Assembly: GCA_001800085.1 (NCBI GenBank)
Contig: MGUS01000054.1
Span: 2,931 to 10,206, forward strand
Direction: 5' to 3'
Origin: Elusimicrobia bacterium RIFCSPLOWO2_01_FULL_60_11
Lineage (GTDB): Bacteria; Elusimicrobiota; Elusimicrobia; 2-02-FULL-39-32
DNA length: 7,276 nt
Of the stretch, positions 1 to 5,966 are shown in pieces (the first letter of the stretch is position 1; each line of letters starts with the position of its first letter). The translations under genes and the position numbers were made by a program. Under the pieces are notes generated by a model. The model was given only the letters and a program-made list of their open reading frames with translations, ran no database searches and had not been told where the DNA came from.

Positions 1-73
1 TAGGAAGATTTTTAAAGGATATTTGCCCCGGTAGCTCAATTGGATAGAGCAGGTCCGTCCTAAGGACAAGGTT
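1..73. repeat. Left copy of tRNA-derived direct repeat
   Basis: Positions 1-73 match 768-840 at 71 of 73 bases, and positions 9-73 are identical to 776-840 over 65 nt. The shared block holds the leader of tRNA-Arg and the first 49 nt of the tRNA. The match may extend left beyond the window. After position 73 the two copies diverge, but a 10-nt match (GGCGAGTTTT, 94-103 and 862-871) reappears with only a one-base shift in register. Confidence 0.9.
25..73 (+). pseudogene. Truncated tRNA-Arg(CCT) copy lacking T arm and 3' acceptor strand
   Basis: This 49-nt stretch is identical to the first 49 nt of the intact tRNA at 792-865. It includes the 5' acceptor strand, the D arm, the anticodon arm with anticodon CCT and the variable-loop bases. 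The sequence after 73 cannot form the T stem or pair with the 5' acceptor strand, so it should not give a functional tRNA. A short match to the tRNA 3' end and trailer at 94-103 hints that this was once a full copy whose T-arm region was lost or overwritten. The antitoxin gene on the other strand ends within that diverged part. Confidence 0.8.
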
Positions 74-81
74 GCGCGTTT

Positions 82-294
82 TTAAGCGGATTTGGCGAGT
101 TTTGAGGTTTGGGTATCCAACGCGCGGATGACCTGCTGGATGGATTCCACTTCGGCTTCTTCAAAATAAACTTCTCCGCATTGAGAGCATACCCATGAGG
201 GAACCTCATCTAGCACCAGATGATATCCGTGCCTATCGATGTGGAAAGGAGAGGGTTTCTTAGTCATTTTTCCTTGACAATGAATGCACTTCAT
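82..294 (-). CDS. YgiT-type zinc-finger antitoxin
   Basis: This 70-aa protein has two CxxC pairs, Cys3/Cys6 and Cys36/Cys39, spaced as in the YgiT/MqsA N-terminal zinc-finger family. A short helical tail (about residues 43-70) follows, rich in Glu, Gln and Lys. Members of this family are usually antitoxins that bind zinc through the four cysteines and pair with an upstream DUF4258 or MqsR-type toxin. The start at 294 is chosen because a strong Shine-Dalgarno (301-308) lies six bases before it and because it forms an ATGA overlap with the toxin stop. The reading frame is open upstream to 324, but the extra residues would lie inside the toxin gene. The protein has only the zinc-finger module and no C-terminal helix-turn-helix like that of full-length MqsA, so DNA binding and autorepression are not evident. 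The 3' end runs into the diverged part of the tRNA remnant. Family is fairly sure; antitoxin activity is inferred from context. Confidence 0.82.
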   Translation of the reverse strand: MKCIHCQGKMTKKPSPFHIDRHGYHLVLDEVPSWVCSQCGEVYFEEAEVESIQQVIRALDTQTSKLAKSA

Positions 295-617
295 TTTTTT
301 CTCCTCCTGAACCCGCTTTCCCATTCCTGTTTCGATGGAACATATGCGGTTATGACGGCCAAATAATCATCCTTGGGAGCGCACACCACATGAATGGATC
401 GTCCATCGGTGCTTTTACCAAGGATCAACCCGCTGTGTCCGCGAGAGTCCTTAGGGTATTCCTCTATGAGTTCTCCCTGCTGGATCACGGCACGGACATC
501 ACCGAAACTGATCATCCTGTCCGGCCTGGACATCTGGCTGACGGCATGACGCAAGAACAGTATTTTTTTGCCTGCCGCCTGCCGGACAAGCTGCATGAAA
601 TCGGACGATGATGCCAC
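291..617 (-). CDS. DUF4258-family putative toxin
   Basis: This 108-aa protein fits the DUF4258 pattern. It has an N-terminal helix with an HA motif (His24-Ala25) and a following M(I)SFGDV segment (Asp40-Val41). Next come a GELIEEYPKD stretch (residues 48-57), a strand containing the GRSIHVV motif (His76), and a closing ITAYVPSKQEW segment ending near Trp99. A basic GFRRRKK tail completes it. DUF4258 proteins are small, usually toxin-like proteins encoded beside a YgiT zinc-finger partner, some thought to resemble RelE/BrnT-like RNases; the activity here is unproven. Toxin-first order matches MqsR/MqsA-like systems. The start used is GTG at 615-617. It has no clear Shine-Dalgarno, and a TATACT box lies only 7 nt upstream, so the message may be leaderless. 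An ATG at 594-596 (residue 8) is the alternative, also without a good ribosome site. Confidence 0.8.
   Translation of the reverse strand: MASSSDFMQLVRQAAGKKILFLRHAVSQMSRPDRMISFGDVRAVIQQGELIEEYPKDSRGHSGLILGKSTDGRSIHVVCAPKDDYLAVITAYVPSKQEWESGFRRRKK
301..308 (-). promoter_or_regulatory. Shine-Dalgarno of the antitoxin gene
   Basis: The minus strand reads AGGAGGAG here, six A residues before the ATG at 294. This near-perfect ribosome site inside the toxin 3' end decides the antitoxin start. It also suggests that the antitoxin can be translated more strongly than the toxin, which lacks such a site. Confidence 0.75.
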
Positions 618-624
618 AAGCCCA

Positions 625-630
625 AGTATA
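625..630 (-). promoter_or_regulatory. Possible -10 box for the toxin-antitoxin operon
   Basis: The minus strand reads TATACT, five of six to the TATAAT consensus, ending 7 nt before the GTG start of the toxin. The surroundings are AT-rich. No good TTGACA-like -35 is visible at 16-18 nt; the best is CTGAAA at a spacing of 15. If used, transcription would begin about at the GTG and the mRNA would be leaderless. Confidence 0.35.
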
Positions 631-705
631 ACAAATTTTTGACTTTTTCAGGATGATATGCTATCGTGCTGAATTGAATCCATCGTCGGAGATTCCAGCC
701 ATTTG

Positions 706-764
706 ATTTGCCCCGGCACCCTTGTCTGATGCTAGCGTTTTTAAGGAAGGGTACCGGGCAAAAT
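706..764. repeat. Imperfect 18-bp inverted repeat (long hairpin)
   Basis: The arm at 706-723 and the reverse complement of 747-764 agree at 15 of 18 positions, with a 23-nt loop at 724-746. There is no T-run at either outer edge, so a standard intrinsic terminator is doubtful. The left arm begins with ATTTGCCCCGG, identical to the leader plus first 7 nt of the tRNA copies (21-31 and 788-798). The loop contains GCGTTTTTAAG (735-745), which also occurs at 76-86 just after the tRNA remnant. It lies between the TA operon and the intact tRNA and may belong to the inserted block. Confidence 0.6.
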
Positions 765-767
765 GCT

Positions 768-840
768 TAAGAAGTTTTTTAAAGGATATTTGCCCCGGTA
801 GCTCAATTGGATAGAGCAGGTCCGTCCTAAGGACAAGGTT
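768..840. repeat. Right copy of tRNA-derived direct repeat
   Basis: This is the partner of positions 1-73, with 65 identical bases at 776-840. It covers the 5' leader and first 49 nt of the intact tRNA-Arg. If the block between the copies was inserted, the promoter region of the intact tRNA is the copy supplied by the insert. Confidence 0.9.
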
Positions 841-865
841 GGTGGTTCAATTCCGCCCCGGGGCG
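792..865 (+). tRNA. tRNA-Arg(CCT)
   Basis: This 74-nt sequence folds as a standard cloverleaf. The acceptor stem GCCCCGG/CCGGGGC pairs perfectly. The D stem is GCTC/GAGC. The anticodon stem GGTCC/GGACA has one G-A mismatch at its outer pair, and its loop is GTCCTAA with anticodon CCT. The T stem is GGTGG/CCGCC with loop TTCAATT. The discriminator base is G and CCA is not encoded. It should charge arginine and read AGG codons. A run of six T follows at 868-873, which may help end transcription. The TPR gene starts 67 nt downstream on the same strand. The first 49 nt are repeated at 25-73. Confidence 0.95.
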
Positions 866-932
866 AGTTTTTTGAAGTCGGGGCGCATCTTGATTTTGAC
901 TTTATAGAGGAGAAATTGTAACCTAATCGACG

Positions 933-1628
933 ATGCCCCAGCAGATCTCTTCGCGAGAAGACCTTAAAAAGGACCCTTTCCAGGACAGGATCCAGCTCGC
1001 CCTGGAATGGATCGCCGCCCACCGCCAGACCTTCTTCTCCATCGTCGGGACCCTTGTCGTCGTCATCGTCATCGCGGTATTTGTGGCCACCAACCTGCGC
1101 ACGCTCAATACCCAGGCCTGGGAGCGCTACAACCGGGGCCAGGGTTGGGCCCAGGCCGGCAACCCCCAGAACGCCATCAGCTCCTATGACGACGTCATCA
1201 CCAATTTCGGCCGCACCAAGGCGGCCGCCTACGCCATGCTCGGCAAGGGGGACATCCTCTACCGCCAGCGCCAGCTCCCCGAAGCCATCAAGACCTATCA
1301 GGAGTGCCTGTCCAAGGGGCCGTCCAAACTCCTCGCCCCTTTCGCCCTCTCCGGCCTCGGCGCGGCGCAGGAGGACAGCGGCGATTTCGCGGGCGCCATA
1401 GAGACCTACAAGCAGTTCACCTCCAATTACCCCGACCATTTCCTGGCCCCCAAGATGTATGAATCCCAGGCGCGGTGCTATGAGTACTCCAGGAACCCGG
1501 ACGGCGCCAAAGAGGTCTACGAAAAGATCATGACCATGTTCCCCGACACGCTCTGGGCCCAGAACGCGCGGGGACGCTACCAGGCCCTGGCCCCCGCTCC
1601 CTTCCAAGACACCGCCAAGCCCCAATGA
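933..1628 (+). CDS. Membrane-anchored TPR protein (YfgM/BamD-like architecture)
   Basis: This 231-aa protein has a short polar N-terminus and one hydrophobic segment at about residues 33-53 (rich in Val, Ile and Ala). A soluble tetratricopeptide region of about four repeats follows, roughly residues 63-96, 98-131, 135-168 and 171-204, with typical spacing of Gly, Ala, Tyr and Pro. The Pro/Ala-rich tail has no domain. The likely topology is N-in, with the repeats in the periplasm as a protein-binding scaffold. This resembles YfgM-type proteins, but the exact family is not certain. Start choice: an in-frame TAA at 924-926 leaves ATG 933 as the only good start. The nearest Shine-Dalgarno (AGGAGA, 908-913) is 19 nt away, which is unusually far. 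The stop overlaps the next gene's ATG (ATGA at 1625-1628), which points to translational coupling and a shared job with the outer-membrane barrel. Confidence 0.85.
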   Translation: MPQQISSREDLKKDPFQDRIQLALEWIAAHRQTFFSIVGTLVVVIVIAVFVATNLRTLNTQAWERYNRGQGWAQAGNPQNAISSYDDVITNFGRTKAAAYAMLGKGDILYRQRQLPEAIKTYQECLSKGPSKLLAPFALSGLGAAQEDSGDFAGAIETYKQFTSNYPDHFLAPKMYESQARCYEYSRNPDGAKEVYEKIMTMFPDTLWAQNARGRYQALAPAPFQDTAKPQ

Positions 1629-3001
1629 AGCGCGCGACCCGCCTCCGGCGCCTGCTCCTCATCGCTTTCCTCGCGCTGCCGGGAGGCTTGCTCCGGGCGG
1701 CCAACAAGCTCGACGTGGGCGTCGATTACCGCCTGCGCGGCATCCAGCTCACCAACCCCACCTACTCGTCGGAACTTCCCATCGGCTCGGGAATCACCAT
1801 CGACCAGAAATATTATTCCCAGCGCGCGCGTGTCTACATGACGGGGAAATTGGACCCCGGCATCGAGATCGCGAGCGTCATCTCGGCCATCGGGGTCTCG
1901 GGCTCCTCCGCGCCCCTGCTGGGACGCTATCCCAACGAAAATTTCACTCCCTTCATCGAGAACGTCTACGCCCGGGCCAACGAGCTCTTCGGCTGGCCTC
2001 TCAACCTGACCGTGGGCCGCCAGCCCTTCGTGTGGGGCTCGGGCCTGCTCATCGCGGATGACGGCCTGGGCTTTGACGGCATCCGCCTGGAAGCGGGTCC
2101 TTATTGGGGCCTGCGAGGCCACCTCTTCACGGCCAAGGCCCGGGAAAAATTCAACGGGGAGAACGACCAGGACCTGCACCTGGCGGGGCTCTCCACCAGC
2201 TGGGGCATCCACAACGTCCGCCTGGGATTCGTGCTGGAACAGGACAAATCCGGCTCCCCCTACAGCAGCATCTCCGCAACGGCTCCCGTGGTCTCGAACG
2301 AGATCTCCCGGCGTTTCATCGACCTCCAGGTGGACGGGCGGCTGGAACAGGGCGCCTTTTACAAGGCCGAATACACCATGCAGATGGGCAAGGCCAAACT
2401 GCCCGGGGGGGACGTCAAGCTTTCCGGCAGCGCGCTGACCTTCGAAGGCGGCTTCGACTTCGTGCACCCGCGCTACCGCCGCATGGTCCTGGCCTTCGTC
2501 TTCATGCAGGGCTCGGGCGACGACATCAGCACCACGGAGGAGAACGAGAAATTCAACCCTTCCTTCGGCCACAAATACGACGGCCTGGAGCGGGACGGCT
2601 ACGGGGAATTCTTCGCGGCCACGCCCTACAGCTTTTTCAACCAGGACAAGGTCATCGTCCAGAACCAGGTGGGCGGGGGCGCCATCCAGTCCTTCCCCTA
2701 CGACTGGCTTTTCTCCGGCATGCGAACCTTCGGGTTCCGCGGTTCCATCAACCCCTGGGAGCCCTTCACGGCCGGGCTGGAATTCTATCTCTACAGCGCG
2801 CGCGAGACCCCCGACATCCGCAACAAGGGGCTCACCACCATCACCGAGACCGCCATCGGCCGCGAGCTGGTGTTAAAAGGCACTTATACCTACGCCAAAC
2901 GCGTCAACTTCACCCTCCGCTGGGGCAAATTCTTCCCCAACGCCACGCTCAACAACCTGGGTTCCTCCCGCCTCATCCTCGAAGCGTCCGCGAAATTCTA
3001 A
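1625..3001 (+). CDS. AlgE-like outer-membrane beta-barrel (alginate-export-type porin)
   Basis: This 458-aa protein starts with a signal peptide: a basic stretch (KRATRLRR), a hydrophobic core to about residue 23, and a likely cut after Ala25 or Ala26. The rest is rich in alternating polar and hydrophobic strands with many aromatics. It ends in Phe after a strand-like segment, the usual signal for BAM-dependent insertion in the outer membrane. An LTVGRQPFVWGSG segment (residues 128-140) followed by FDGIRL (150-155) matches the pattern of AlgE-type alginate-export barrels. Those form channels of about 18 strands for anionic polysaccharide or similar solutes. The substrate here is not visible in the sequence. 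No Shine-Dalgarno precedes the ATG, so translation probably depends on ribosomes finishing the TPR gene. The GH57 gene follows after 9 nt. It could also be a general porin; barrel identity is surer than substrate. Confidence 0.78.
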   Translation: MKRATRLRRLLLIAFLALPGGLLRAANKLDVGVDYRLRGIQLTNPTYSSELPIGSGITIDQKYYSQRARVYMTGKLDPGIEIASVISAIGVSGSSAPLLGRYPNENFTPFIENVYARANELFGWPLNLTVGRQPFVWGSGLLIADDGLGFDGIRLEAGPYWGLRGHLFTAKAREKFNGENDQDLHLAGLSTSWGIHNVRLGFVLEQDKSGSPYSSISATAPVVSNEISRRFIDLQVDGRLEQGAFYKAEYTMQMGKAKLPGGDVKLSGSALTFEGGFDFVHPRYRRMVLAFVFMQGSGDDISTTEENEKFNPSFGHKYDGLERDGYGEFFAATPYSFFNQDKVIVQNQVGGGAIQSFPYDWLFSGMRTFGFRGSINPWEPFTAGLEFYLYSARETPDIRNKGLTTITETAIGRELVLKGTYTYAKRVNFTLRWGKFFPNATLNNLGSSRLILEASAKF

Positions 3002-3010
3002 AACCCCCTT

Positions 3011-5185
3011 TTGGCACAAAAAATATTCCTGGCCTTTCTCTGGCACCAGCACCAGCCCTTCTATGAGGACCTGAGGACGGGGCGCGCGGCCCTGCCCTGG
3101 GTGCGCCTGCACGGCACCAAGGACTACCACGACATGGCGGCCCTCCTTAAAAAATTCCCCAAGATCCGCGTGACGTTCAATCTCGTGCCCTCCCTCCTGC
3201 TCCAGCTGGACAACTTCGCCCAGGGGCGCGCCACGGACGCCTGGCTGGAAAAGACCCTCATCCCCGCGGCGGACCTGACCCGCGACGACAAGGTCTTCAT
3301 CCTGGAGAACTTCTTCTTCTGCAACTGGGACAACATGATATTCCCCAACACCCGCTACGCCAAGCTCTTCGAGAAGCGCGGGCATTTCGCTTCGCACGAG
3401 AAGATCGCGCGGAGCGCGGGATATTTCACCGCGCAGGAATTTTTGGACCTCCAGGTCTGGTTCAACCTGGCCTGGGTGGACCCGCTCTGGCGGGGATCGG
3501 ACGCCGGGATCGACGCGCTTTTCATGAAGGGCCGGGACTTCACCGAAGAGGACAAGCGCCTACTCGTCCGCAAGCAGAAGGAGATCTGCGCCGCCGTGGC
3601 CGGCATCCACAAGGAACTCTGGGACAAGGGCCAGATCGAGGTGTCCACCACGCCCTTCTACCACCCCATCCTCCCGCTCCTCTGCGACACGGATTCGGCC
3701 CAGATGTCCATGCCCGGTTCGCTCAAGCCCAAAAAGCCGTTCAAGCACCCGGAAGACGCGGAGCATCAGGTGACCGCGGCGCTCGAATACATGGAAAAGA
3801 CATTCGGCAGGCGGCCGCAGGGCTTCTGGCCCTCCGAAGGGTCCGTTTCTGAAGAGGCCGCCGGCATCCTCGCGCGCGCGGGCGTCAAGTGGGCCGCCAC
3901 GGACGAAGGCGTCCTTTTCCGCTCGCTCGACCGCGAAAAGATCCCGCATGACCGGAGCGCGCTCTACCGGCCTTACCTCGTGGAGACGCCCGCGGGGGAA
4001 AAGATCCGTATGGTGTTCCGCGACCACGGGCTGTCGGATTCCATCGGCTTCGTCTACGCCCGCATGGAGGCGGCCGCGGCGGCCGCGGACTTCATCCACC
4101 GCATCGAGCGGACCGCCGATTCCATCCCCGAAGGCCAGGACCCGCCTCTCCTCTCCATCATACTCGACGGGGAGAACTGCTGGGAGCATTTCCGGAACGA
4201 CGGCAACGATTTTTTGAGCTTCCTTTACGCCGGCCTCTCGGATCATCCCCGCATCGAGACCGCCACCATCGGCGGATATCTGGAGCGCTTCCCGCCCCGC
4301 CAGACCTTGAGATCCCTCTGGGCGGGCTCCTGGATCAACCACGACTTCGCCATCTGGATCGGCCACCCCGAAGACAACCGCGCCTGGGACCTGGTGAGCG
4401 AAGCGAGGGAATTCCTGGCGGACGCTTCGCGGCGGCTTCCCAAAGACGACCCGGCCTTGCGGGCCGCGTGGGAATGCCTCTACATCGCGGAGGGGTCCGA
4501 CTGGTGCTGGTGGTACGGCGACCAGAACTCCACGGCCCACGACGCCGTCTTCGACAAGCTTTTCCGGGACCATCTGAAGAACGTCTATATTTTTTTAGGC
4601 GAGAAGCCGCCCCAAAAGCTCGACATGGCCATCAAGGGCAAGGAGCTCAAGGGCGCTCTGGTCACCCCTTCGGCGCTCATCCAGCCCAAGATCGACGGCA
4701 TGGATTCCAGCTATTTCGAATGGCGCGCGGCGGGGTCCTACCAGACCGCTCAGGCGGGGGGGACGATGCACCAGACCGATCACCTCCTGGCCTTCATCCG
4801 CTACGGGTTCGACCTGGAAAATCTATATCTGCGCCTGGACGCGCGGACAGTCCTCAAAGACCTGAAACTTCCCGACATCAAGATAAAGATCGACTTCATC
4901 GAACCCTCCGGCGGGGAGATCCAGATCTCCTGGGAGGACCATGCCGTCAAAGCGGTCTACATGGATCCCGAAGGCGCCGTGACGGCCCTGCAGAAGATCG
5001 CGTCCAAAAAAGTCGTGGAGCTTGCCGTGCCGTTCGACGTCCTGGGAAAGGCCGTGAACGAACCGGTGGAATTCACCGTGGCCGTCATCCAGGACGGGGT
5101 CCAGACCGAGCGCTGGCCTTACCAGTCCAGCATCCGCCTCGCGCGCCCCGACGCGGATTTCGGTTCCGAGATCTGGAATGCCTAG
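3011..5185 (+). CDS. Glycoside hydrolase family 57 protein with C-terminal beta-sandwich
   Basis: This 724-aa protein has no signal peptide, so it is probably cytoplasmic. GH57 motifs appear in order: WHQHQP (residues 11-16, motif 1), TPFYHPILPLL (214-224, motif 2), GFWPSEG (271-277, with Glu276 the candidate nucleophile), LDGEN (385-389, with Asp386 the candidate acid/base), and a WIGHPEDNRAWD segment (449-460, motif 5). A WCWWYGD stretch (498-504) and helical region complete the catalytic part. About residues 555-724 form a beta-rich C-terminal domain, starting near IQPKIDGMDSSYFEW and resembling the DOMON-like domain of glucodextranases and amylopullulanases. GH57 enzymes are retaining and act on alpha-glucans (amylase, pullulanase, 4-alpha-glucanotransferase, branching enzyme); the architecture is nearest the amylopullulanase type, but specificity is open. 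The start is TTG at 3011: the family normally begins right before motif 1, and the next in-frame Met is residue 42. No Shine-Dalgarno is seen, so reinitiation after the barrel gene is likely. The frame is the same as the barrel gene, separated by one TAA. Confidence 0.92.
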   Translation: MAQKIFLAFLWHQHQPFYEDLRTGRAALPWVRLHGTKDYHDMAALLKKFPKIRVTFNLVPSLLLQLDNFAQGRATDAWLEKTLIPAADLTRDDKVFILENFFFCNWDNMIFPNTRYAKLFEKRGHFASHEKIARSAGYFTAQEFLDLQVWFNLAWVDPLWRGSDAGIDALFMKGRDFTEEDKRLLVRKQKEICAAVAGIHKELWDKGQIEVSTTPFYHPILPLLCDTDSAQMSMPGSLKPKKPFKHPEDAEHQVTAALEYMEKTFGRRPQGFWPSEGSVSEEAAGILARAGVKWAATDEGVLFRSLDREKIPHDRSALYRPYLVETPAGEKIRMVFRDHGLSDSIGFVYARMEAAAAAADFIHRIERTADSIPEGQDPPLLSIILDGENCWEHFRNDGNDFLSFLYAGLSDHPRIETATIGGYLERFPPRQTLRSLWAGSWINHDFAIWIGHPEDNRAWDLVSEAREFLADASRRLPKDDPALRAAWECLYIAEGSDWCWWYGDQNSTAHDAVFDKLFRDHLKNVYIFLGEKPPQKLDMAIKGKELKGALVTPSALIQPKIDGMDSSYFEWRAAGSYQTAQAGGTMHQTDHLLAFIRYGFDLENLYLRLDARTVLKDLKLPDIKIKIDFIEPSGGEIQISWEDHAVKAVYMDPEGAVTALQKIASKKVVELAVPFDVLGKAVNEPVEFTVAVIQDGVQTERWPYQSSIRLARPDADFGSEIWNA

Positions 5186-5346
5186 GCCTTGCCGCAGAGC
5201 CAGTTCACAAGCGAAACGATAAAGCCAGCGTAGAAATCGCCAACCTGCGCCCCGATCCCCGGTACTACGGGCAGTTTCAAGGTCTTCCCGTATACCAATT
5301 TCAACCTTAAATGGCTATCCCTGAGCCCTAAAAACAGCCAAATCAC
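5182..5346 (-). CDS. Possible 54-aa minus-strand ORF, unidentified
   Basis: A minus-strand frame from a GTG at 5344-5346 to a TAG at 5182-5184 encodes 54 aa. The N-terminus is hydrophobic (VIWLFLGL). A basic middle contains KLVYGKTLKLPVVPGIGA, and the end is hydrophobic and aromatic (FYAGFIVSLVNWLC). The composition looks protein-like and the 3' half is GC-rich, unlike the AT-rich DNA to its right. Its stop overlaps the GH57 stop in the palindrome GCCTAGGC, so the two would converge exactly tail to tail. There is no Shine-Dalgarno, and an in-frame TAA lies 6 nt before the GTG. It may be a small membrane peptide, the 3' remnant of a decayed gene, or chance. I do not recognise a family. Confidence 0.28.
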   Translation of the reverse strand: MIWLFLGLRDSHLRLKLVYGKTLKLPVVPGIGAQVGDFYAGFIVSLVNWLCGKA

Positions 5347-5590
5347 CCCATTTTACAGGTACTGATAATATATATTATGTCATGTTACTAGAATTTCTAC
5401 TTGCTCTCGTACATTCACCAATTCATTTGATTTATTTCGTTGTTTCCCTTGTATATTAAGCTTTTTCAATTGCGGTTTAAGACCGAACCGAAGATATTTT
5501 ATGCTGGCACTCTCATTTTGTTAAAGTTAATGCGGATCGGGCGGGGGTAGAGCGGCCGGAGCTGGAATTTTCCCTAAAATTGCAATGAAA
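5347..5590. other. AT-rich intergenic stretch without a recognisable gene
   Basis: Composition drops sharply here compared with the flanking coding regions. I see no supported ORF, tRNA or clear promoter in it. It includes a perfect 14-bp AT palindrome (5365-5378) and poor promoter-like boxes. A GC-rich patch at about 5531-5561 marks the transition to the repeat region. Confidence 0.6.
5365..5378. repeat. Perfect 14-bp AT palindrome
   Basis: ATAATATATATTAT is identical to its reverse complement. It sits 18 bp upstream of the GTG of the possible small minus-strand ORF. It could be an operator-like or easily melted site, but an all-A/T palindrome in AT-rich DNA may be chance. Confidence 0.4.
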
Positions 5591-5602
5591 TTTATTTTAA
5601 AT

Positions 5603-5966
5603 CCTTTCATGGTGTCAGGTGGGTCCAGTGAATTTAAAGCCATTAAAAGACCATTAAGCCTGACCGGACCTTGGAACCCGAAAAGAAGGTTCCGGACCGG
5701 CCGTTCCTTAGAATACCCCAAAATACCACCTGCCAATTTGGAGGGGCAGGGGTACTCTGGATACCCTGGAAACGGGATTCACGTTCTTTTGTGCCTGGAC
5801 ATGAAAAGACCATTAGAGGTATTAGGGCGGGCGGGCCGGGTCTTGGAAATACCATCAAAGGGAATCGATCGAGAACAGAGCTGTCCAAAAAACCATGTAA
5901 GAAAAACCGGGTCCGCATCCGGGTGTCGAAAATACCATCAGAGCCTTGCCGGCCCTTTCATGGTGT
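5603..5966. repeat. 13-bp direct repeat CCTTTCATGGTGT at 5603-5615 and 5954-5966
   Basis: The same 13 bases occur twice on the plus strand, 351 bp apart. They lie near the left edge and inside the right half of the repeat-rich intergenic region. Each includes ATGGTGT, which resembles the array motif core ATACCAT in reverse orientation; the right copy can pair with AATACCAT at 5931-5938. Confidence 0.55.

Noticed and set aside
390..611. Plus-strand 73-codon frame inside the toxin gene
   Set aside because: The minus-strand toxin has a clear DUF4258 pattern; this frame shows none.
741..1625. Long minus-strand open frame opposite the TPR gene and tRNA
   Set aside because: It runs antisense through the tRNA and TPR gene, has low-complexity Gly/Ala/Asp sequence, and resembles no family. 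It results from GC-rich codon bias on the other strand.
4064..4092. Tandem GGCGGCCGC-like repeat in the GH57 gene
   Set aside because: It encodes a short alanine run in a helix (residues 353-359); ordinary low complexity in GC-rich coding DNA.
1577..4573. Several long minus-strand frames opposite the barrel and GH57 genes
   Set aside because: The plus-strand genes have clear family motifs. The antisense frames have unnatural composition and no recognisable motifs.
4590..4596. Run of seven T in the GH57 gene as a slippage or frameshift site
   Set aside because: The frame continues correctly through family motifs on both sides, and no alternative frame product of interest is seen.
5505..5520. 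Sigma-54 promoter (TGGCAC at 5505-5510)
   Set aside because: The -24 box fits, but the required GC of the -12 element is absent at the right distance, and no gene starts downstream on this strand.
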